DNA of 11,087 nt, taken from assembly GCA_031264885.1 (NCBI GenBank), contig JAISDM010000191.1, forward strand, positions 1 through 11,087, written 5' to 3'. Shown one piece after another: positions 6,548 through 11,087 of this stretch. Position 1 is the first letter of the stretch, and each line of letters begins with the position of its first letter. The notes beneath the pieces are model-generated. The model saw only the letters and a list, made by a program, of their open reading frames with translations. It was not told where the DNA came from and did no database searches. This stretch comes from Peptococcaceae bacterium. Its GTDB lineage: Bacteria > Bacillota > Peptococcia > DRI-13 > UBA5745. Both the position numbers and the translations under genes were made by a program.

Positions 6548-7190
6548 CTGGAGTAAAAACACCGGCGCCGGCGAAGACCGGTTTGAATCCGAGGGAAGGA
6601 CAAACCTGCTGGAAGACCTGGTCTATGAGCGGTATGACCAGACCCCGCCTGTCTCGGCGGAGGACGGAGCCGGAGGCGGGGGCGGCGCCGGGGATGTCGC
6701 GGGCGCCGGGGACGCCCCGGGGGCGGGCGCCGCTGTTTCGGATCCGGGGGAGGCGCCGGCCCACGGGCCTCTCGGGGAGAAGCCGCCCGGGAAACCGCCT
6801 GAGATACAGCCGGCGAAACCCTTCAGGAAGCCGGCGCGTTTCTCCGACCGGGTCAAGATCAACCAGGCGATGCGCGTCATGACGGAAACGCTTTTGGAAG
6901 AGAGCGTAAAGGAGCAGGAATTCCTGTCTTTTTTCAAGATCCCGCTGGACAGTTATCTTCATTTCCTGCGTTCAGGGGAGGGGGAGGCCGCCGGCGCGGT
7001 CGCCCGGCAGATGGTTCGGGTTCTGAGAGCCAGAGGCACGGATATGAGCCGGTTTGAGGCCGCGAAGGACGCGCTGCGCCGCGAACGGCTCTGGGTGGAG
7101 CGGCCCCGCCTCGTATGGCATGAAAGGATCGGCGCGCTGGTGGGCGCTTTGGCGGAACAGTTGGATTCGAAGGAGATCGTGGTTGAATAA
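6531..7190 (+). CDS. Unrecognised protein with disordered N-half and helical C-terminal domain (about 219 aa)
   Basis: I do not recognise this family. Residues 1-43 are polar and acidic. Residues 44-104 are low-complexity Gly/Ala/Pro with a Lys-Pro-rich end and are probably disordered. Residues 105-219 look like a compact helical domain with many charged residues (MRVMTETLLEESVKEQEF, FFKIPLDSYLHFLRSG, RRERLWVERPRLVWHERIGALVGALAEQL). No signal peptide, membrane segment or cysteine is seen. The start is uncertain: the GTG at 6531 overlaps rarA by 17 bp, and a TTG at 6540 preceded by GGTGAG would give 216 aa. The end overlaps the next gene by 8 bp. The frame is supported by its tight packing and by the lack of stops on the plus strand. 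A partner role for the following Panacea-domain protein is possible but unproven. Confidence 0.72.
   Translation: MSPLSNWSKNTGAGEDRFESEGRTNLLEDLVYERYDQTPPVSAEDGAGGGGGAGDVAGAGDAPGAGAAVSDPGEAPAHGPLGEKPPGKPPEIQPAKPFRKPARFSDRVKINQAMRVMTETLLEESVKEQEFLSFFKIPLDSYLHFLRSGEGEAAGAVARQMVRVLRARGTDMSRFEAAKDALRRERLWVERPRLVWHERIGALVGALAEQLDSKEIVVE
6678..6723 (+). other. Candidate G-quadruplex motif inside the unknown gene
   Basis: There are five runs of three or more G on the plus strand (6678-6682, 6690-6693, 6701-6703, 6708-6711, 6719-6723), separated by loops of 7, 7, 4 and 7 nt. This satisfies the usual G3+N1-7 pattern in the coding strand and hence in the mRNA. It encodes the Gly/Ala-rich linker, so codon bias alone may explain it. 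Confidence 0.45.
7171..7176 (+). promoter_or_regulatory. Ribosome binding site that fixes a TTG start
   Basis: AGGAGA, within GAAGGAGATCG, stands 6 nt before the TTG at 7183. It lies inside the 3' end of the preceding gene and supports TTG as the start of the Panacea-domain gene rather than any start further upstream. Confidence 0.8.
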
Positions 7191-8211
7191 GACCTATTGC
7201 AGAAATTGCGAAAAAGAGACGGTCTACGTCATAAAAACGGGGATTCAGGAGAGTGTGGTCAAAGGGGTCTCCATCCACACTCAGGTGGAACACGCCTATT
7301 GTCAGGAATGCGGCGCGAAGGTCTTTGTGCCTTCCCTCAGCGAAAAAAACCTGAGCCGGGTGGATGAGGCGCACCGGAAGCGCATCGGCCGGATTCAGCT
7401 GCCGGAGATACTGAATTTGCTGGAACAGTACAATATCGGCGCCAAGCCTCTGTCCTTAATGCTCAATTGGGGCGAATGCACCATTCTGCGGTATCTCCGC
7501 GGGCAATTGCCGGACAAGGAACACAGCGACCGGCTGCTTTCCCTGAGGGATCCCGAGGTTTTTTCCAATTTATTTTCGGAAAGAAAGGGCATTTTGACCG
7601 GCGTGGCCAGGCGCAAGGTGGACAAATCCCTGGCGGATCAACTGAAGCCGGACACGAAGGAAAACATCAAGAGAAACATGCCTAAAGCCGCGTTGCTGCT
7701 GTTTTTTGATCAGGAGCCCGGCGACTGCAACGGGAATAAGTCCTTCCAGCTGGAGCGGTTTGTGCAGGCCGTTTTGTTTCTGGCGCAGAAGGGCATACCC
7801 GTCACCCGTCTGAACTATCTCCTGTGGCTGACGGATGTGCTGCATTACAAACGGAAGAAGGAGTCGATCTTCGGCGTCCCGTACCGCCGCTTCGAAAGCG
7901 CCGTCGCTCCGGACCGGCATTTCTGGATCTACGGCGCCCTGACCGAGACGGATATTTCTTTTATTTCCCTGCAAAACGAATGGATCGTCCAAGCGCTTCA
8001 CGAAGCGGATTTAGGCGGGTTCAGCGAGTCTGAGCAGGAAATCATCAAAAATATCCGCACGCGGGAATCCAGACCGACCGAGGACTTGATCCCCGATATT
8101 CTGCAAAAAATATCCATGATCAAGCCTTTTCACGAGATCCCATTCAGCCTGGCCGCGGAATGGATCAGCTACGGATCAGTTAAGGAAGGGGTTTTAACCA
8201 ATGACAGGTAA
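7183..8211 (+). CDS. YgiT-type zinc finger / HTH / Panacea (SocA, DUF4065) domain protein, antitoxin-like (342 aa)
   Basis: The domain plan suggests a DNA-binding antitoxin or regulator. Residues 1-50 form a YgiT/MqsA-type zinc finger with CRNC (Cys6, Cys9) and CQEC (Cys40, Cys43). Residues about 70-127 resemble an HTH (LPEILNLLEQYNIGAKPLSLML). Residues from about 187 (FQLERFVQAVLFLAQKG-PVTRLNYLLWLTDVLHYKRKKESIFGVPYRR) match the Panacea domain, known as SocA or DUF4065, including the LNYLLW-TDVLHYK core and the later FSESEQEIIKNI segment. Panacea proteins are known as antitoxins that neutralise diverse adjacent toxins. The TTG start at 7183 has an excellent ribosome binding site. The gene overlaps the unknown gene by 8 bp and alaS by 11 bp. 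No recognised toxin is adjacent, so a toxin-antitoxin role is inference; a stand-alone regulator is equally possible. Confidence 0.85.
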   Translation: MNKTYCRNCEKETVYVIKTGIQESVVKGVSIHTQVEHAYCQECGAKVFVPSLSEKNLSRVDEAHRKRIGRIQLPEILNLLEQYNIGAKPLSLMLNWGECTILRYLRGQLPDKEHSDRLLSLRDPEVFSNLFSERKGILTGVARRKVDKSLADQLKPDTKENIKRNMPKAALLLFFDQEPGDCNGNKSFQLERFVQAVLFLAQKGIPVTRLNYLLWLTDVLHYKRKKESIFGVPYRRFESAVAPDRHFWIYGALTETDISFISLQNEWIVQALHEADLGGFSESEQEIIKNIRTRESRPTEDLIPDILQKISMIKPFHEIPFSLAAEWISYGSVKEGVLTNDR

Positions 8212-10873
8212 TGAAATCCGCGCGAAATTTCTGGATTATTTTCAGCGAAAGGGGCATACCCGGGTGGAGAGTTCCTCGCTGGTTCCTTATCATGATCCCA
8301 CGCTTCTGTTCACCAACGCGGGAATGAATCAGTTTAAAGATGTTTTTCTCGGATTGGAGAAACGTCCTTATATCCGGGCGGTCACCTCCCAGAAATGCGT
8401 CCGGGCGGGGGGCAAGCATAACGATTTGGACACGGTGGGGCGCACGGCGCGGCATCAGACGTTCTTTGAGATGCTGGGGAATTTCTCTTTTGGCGATTAT
8501 TTCAAGAAAGAGGCCATTCAGTTCGCCTGGGAGTTCCTGACTGTGGAATTGGGGCTGCCTCCGGAGAAGCTGTATATTACCGTTTATGAGGACGACGGTG
8601 AGGCGGCGGAGCTGTGGCGGACGCTGACCGGCGTTCCGGCGGAGCGGATCATACGGCTGGGGGAGAAGGACAATTTCTGGTCGATGGGGGATACGGGGCC
8701 TTGCGGGCCGTGCAGTGAGATTATGTTTGACCGGGGGGAGAAATACGCCTGCGGGCCGGACTGCGGCATCGGGAAATGCGACTGCGACCGGTATCTGGAG
8801 ATTTGGAATTTGGTATTCATGCAGTATAACCGGGACGAGGGGGGGGCGATGACGCCCTTGCCCCGCCCCAGCATAGACACGGGTATGGGATTGGAGCGGG
8901 TGACCTCTGTCATTCAGAACGCGGAGAGCAATTATGACACGGATCTGCTGAAGCGGATCATCGAGGGTGTGGAGGCGCTCAGCGGGAAGACCTATTTCCA
9001 GGATCAGCGGGGGTTCCCGTTCCGGGTGGTGGCGGATCATATCCGGGCCTGCTGTTTCCTGATCGGGGACGGGGTGCTGCCGGGCAATGAGGGACGCGGT
9101 TATGTGCTGCGGCGGATATTGCGGCGGGCGGTGCGCTTCGGAAGGGTGCTGGGCATAGAAGGGGCGTTCATGCACAAGCTGGTTCCCGTGGTGGCGGAGC
9201 TCATGGGGGAGGCGTATCCGGCGCTGGTTGAACGGCAGGCGGACATAGCCCGGGCGGTCTCCCGGGAGGAGGAGCGGTTCCTGGAGACCCTGTCGGAGGG
9301 CATCCGCATGGCCTCGGACATGGTGCTGCGGCTCAGGGAGCAGGGGGCGGCGGTTCTGCCGGGGAATGAGATGTTCCGGCTGTACGATACGTATGGATTC
9401 CCGATGGATCTCTCGCGGGACATCGCTGAGGAGGCCGGTCTGAGCGCGGATGTGGAGGGCTTCGAACGGGCGATGGAGGTTCAGCGCCGGAAGGCGCGGG
9501 AGTCCCGGCAGAATGTGAGTGTATGGGATTTGGCTCTGAATGTGACGCGTCTGGTTCCCAGCGGGGAGGCGACGGTGTTCGTGGGTTATGACGCGCTGGA
9601 GGCCGCCGCGGGGGTTCAGGCGCTCCTGTGTGAGGGGGAATTGACCCAGACTGCCAATGAGGGCGCCTTGGTTCAGGTGGTGTGCGGCCGGACGCCTTTC
9701 TACGCGGAGAGCGGCGGTCAGGTATCGGACCGCGGCCGGATGGAGGGCGCGAATGGATTTGTTCAGGTGGAGCAGGTGGTGAAGCTGCCGGACGGCCGTT
9801 TCGTGCATCAGGGCACGGTCTCCGGGCAGATTTGGGCGAATGAGACTCTGACCCTGAAGGCGGACGCCGCGTTCAGACAGGCCATGTGCCGCAATCACAC
9901 GGCGACGCATCTGCTGCACAGGGCTCTGCGGGATGTGCTGGGGGATCACGCGCAGCAGGCCGGCTCCCTGGTGGATCCGGACCGGCTGCGCTTCGACTTC
10001 AACCATTTTGACGCTGTGACTCCGGAGCAGGCGGCGGAGGTGGAGGCGCGGGTCAATGAGGCGATTCTGGCCGCGCTGCCGGTGGTCTGGCGGGAGATGT
10101 CTCAGAAGGAGGCCCTGGAAAAAGGGGCGACGGCTCTGTTTGGGGAGAAATACGGGGATGTGGTCCGGGTGGTGGAGATCGGGGACCGATACAGCCAGGA
10201 GCTGTGCGGCGGCACCCATGTGCGCAACACCAGTCTCATCGGCTCCTTCAAGATCACCGGCGAGAGCGCCGTGGCTTCCGGTGTCCGGCGGATCGAGGGC
10301 GTTACGGCGCTGGGGGTGCTCAAATACCTGGACGGCCAGGAGAAGCTGCTGAAGCGGACGGCGGCTTTGTTAAAAGCGCCGGCGGCGGAGCTGCCCGGGA
10401 GGGTTCAAGCCCTGGTGGACGATGTGAAGCAGGCGCAGAGATCGCTGGCTCAGGCCGAGGCGAGGATCGGGCGGATGGAGTCGGAGGATCTGCTGAGTCA
10501 GGCCCGGACCGCGGCTGGGGGGCGGATGCTGTCGGTCCGGGTCACGGCCCGGGATCAGGAGCAGCTGCGCGCTCTGTCCGATGTGTTCCGGGATAAAATG
10601 GGCTCGGGCATTGTGGTGCTGGGGGCGGCGGCGGAGGATAAGGTCAGTCTGATCGCCACGGTGTCCAAGGATCTGACGGCCAGGGGCGTACACGCGGGGA
10701 ATCTGATCCGTGAGATCGTGAAGGAGGCCGGGGGCAGCGGCGGCGGCCGGCCGGATATGGCTCAGGCCGGGATGAAGGATCCGGGGCGGCTGGACGAGGT
10801 TTTGACCCGGGCGTATGAGATTATGGAAGCGGCGCTGGCAAAAGAAACGGGGTCCGGGCCGATCCCGGAATGA
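8201..10873 (+). CDS. alaS: Alanyl-tRNA synthetase (890 aa)
   Basis: AlaRS is a class II enzyme that charges tRNA-Ala with alanine in the cytoplasm and hydrolyses Ser- and Gly-tRNA-Ala. The catalytic core begins with FLDYFQRKGHTRVESSSLVP, then LFTNAGMNQFKD, TSQKCVRAGGKHNDLD and RHQTFFEMLGNFSFGDYFK. The editing domain has the zinc motif HTATH (566-570) with Cys669 and His673 in CGGTH. The C-Ala/DHHA1 domain ends with GGGRPDMAQAG (847-857). The length is normal. The ATG at 8201 has AAGGAAGGGG about 10 nt upstream and overlaps the preceding gene by 11 bp, which suggests translational coupling. No T-box leader is present, although many Firmicutes alaS genes carry one. The final codons and the stop fall in a dispersed palindromic repeat (see findings). 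Confidence 0.98.
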   Translation: MTGNEIRAKFLDYFQRKGHTRVESSSLVPYHDPTLLFTNAGMNQFKDVFLGLEKRPYIRAVTSQKCVRAGGKHNDLDTVGRTARHQTFFEMLGNFSFGDYFKKEAIQFAWEFLTVELGLPPEKLYITVYEDDGEAAELWRTLTGVPAERIIRLGEKDNFWSMGDTGPCGPCSEIMFDRGEKYACGPDCGIGKCDCDRYLEIWNLVFMQYNRDEGGAMTPLPRPSIDTGMGLERVTSVIQNAESNYDTDLLKRIIEGVEALSGKTYFQDQRGFPFRVVADHIRACCFLIGDGVLPGNEGRGYVLRRILRRAVRFGRVLGIEGAFMHKLVPVVAELMGEAYPALVERQADIARAVSREEERFLETLSEGIRMASDMVLRLREQGAAVLPGNEMFRLYDTYGFPMDLSRDIAEEAGLSADVEGFERAMEVQRRKARESRQNVSVWDLALNVTRLVPSGEATVFVGYDALEAAAGVQALLCEGELTQTANEGALVQVVCGRTPFYAESGGQVSDRGRMEGANGFVQVEQVVKLPDGRFVHQGTVSGQIWANETLTLKADAAFRQAMCRNHTATHLLHRALRDVLGDHAQQAGSLVDPDRLRFDFNHFDAVTPEQAAEVEARVNEAILAALPVVWREMSQKEALEKGATALFGEKYGDVVRVVEIGDRYSQELCGGTHVRNTSLIGSFKITGESAVASGVRRIEGVTALGVLKYLDGQEKLLKRTAALLKAPAAELPGRVQALVDDVKQAQRSLAQAEARIGRMESEDLLSQARTAAGGRMLSVRVTARDQEQLRALSDVFRDKMGSGIVVLGAAAEDKVSLIATVSKDLTARGVHAGNLIREIVKEAGGSGGGRPDMAQAGMKDPGRLDEVLTRAYEIMEAALAKETGSGPIPE

Positions 10874-10876
10874 CGG
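10853..10876. repeat. Second copy of the CCCGGAATGACGG palindromic element, overlapping the end of alaS
   Basis: TCCGGG (10853-10858), a 5-nt loop (CCGAT), then CCCGGA (10864-10869), running into ATGACGG. The arrangement and the right-hand 13-mer match the copy at 3609-3633. The alaS stop codon TGA (10871-10873) lies inside the shared 13-mer. Confidence 0.75.
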
Positions 10877-11087
10877 GCGCGGCGCGGAACGACGGGGCGC
10901 GGCGGTAACAACTTCAATTCGTAATTTGGCAAAACCTCCGGTGAAGGAGGAGATGTGTCCCTTACGGACTCCGCGTTTTGAATTTCTACGGCTCAATTTG
11001 CTGCAAAAGCCAAACTCGCTCCGCTCAAACAGTGGCTTTTGCGGACGCAAATTTCGCCTAGAAATTCTAAAACGCTCCGCCTAATCG
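10874..11087. other. Gene-free 3' flank of alaS
   Basis: No credible gene is seen on either strand. It opens with degenerate GGAA(T/C)GACGG and GGGGCGCGGCGG copies. It then becomes AT-richer and ends in the large hairpin listed next. No T-tract terminator for alaS is apparent. Confidence 0.65.
10973..11075. repeat. Long imperfect hairpin, MITE-like or REP-like palindrome (103 nt)
   Basis: There are three nested inverted segments. GCGTTTTGAATTTCTA (10973-10988) pairs with TAGAAATTCTAAAACGC (11059-11075) with one bulge. AATTTGC (10995-11001) pairs with GCAAATT (11047-11053). GCAAAAGCCA (11003-11012) pairs perfectly with TGGCTTTTGC (11033-11042) around a 20-nt loop. CTCCGC motifs occur outside the left arm, in the loop and just past the right arm. 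No transposase or clear target duplication is visible, and the window ends 12 bases later. Confidence 0.75.

Noticed and set aside
5486..6562. 358-codon minus-strand open frame
   Set aside because: It is antisense to rarA with no recognisable motif.
8100..8200. T-box riboswitch before alaS
   Set aside because: The region is coding for the Panacea protein, and neither the AGGGTGGNACCGCG-like antiterminator motif nor a terminator hairpin was seen.
8180..10219. 679-codon open frame on the minus strand
   Set aside because: It lies wholly opposite alaS, whose motifs are unmistakable. Its translation is rich in His, Arg, Pro and Gln and shows no family signature, which is typical of an antisense shadow of GC-rich code.
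10815..11084. 89-codon plus-strand open frame at the right edge
   Set aside because: It starts inside alaS in another frame and reads through the repeat and the long hairpin. It has no ribosome binding site and no family resemblance.

Overview
The window looks like a chromosomal segment of a GC-rich member of the Clostridia or a related Firmicutes lineage. Four observations support this. A very large surface protein ends in three SLH (cell-wall anchoring) domains. A 6S RNA with the sequence blocks of the clostridial type is present. The trxA promoter is of the sigma-A type with Gram-positive-style ribosome binding sites. The housekeeping genes rarA and alaS lie together, as they do loosely in Firmicutes. 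The species cannot be named from the sequence.

Layout. Positions 1-3588 hold the 3' part of a giant secreted protein: Ig-like modules, six divergent InlB-type repeats of which three have an exact 240-bp period, a Gly-rich hinge, a beta-rich domain and three SLH domains. Its 5' end lies outside the window. Positions 3589-3906 have no gene and are packed with short palindromic and tandem repeats. A 6S RNA gene (about 3907-4102) with its own promoter and intrinsic terminator follows. A serine recombinase (4149-4775, minus strand) converges on it.

From a strong promoter at 4859-4888, a tightly packed plus-strand cluster reads trxA, rarA, an unrecognised 219-residue protein, a YgiT-type zinc finger/HTH/Panacea (SocA, DUF4065) antitoxin-like protein, and alaS. 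Gaps are 11 bp or less, and the last four genes overlap one another. This suggests a single transcript with translational coupling. Positions 10874-11087 carry no gene but contain a 103-nt long-hairpin repeat.

The most interesting parts are: (1) the overlapping pair of an unknown gene and a Panacea-domain gene wedged between rarA and alaS, a possible toxin-antitoxin-like or regulatory module on a housekeeping transcript; (2) a dispersed palindromic repeat that supplies the last codons and stop codon of alaS and also lies just after the SLH gene; (3) the 6S RNA, whose terminator hairpin competes for the same bases as its closing stem; (4) the recently expanded repeat array in the surface protein.
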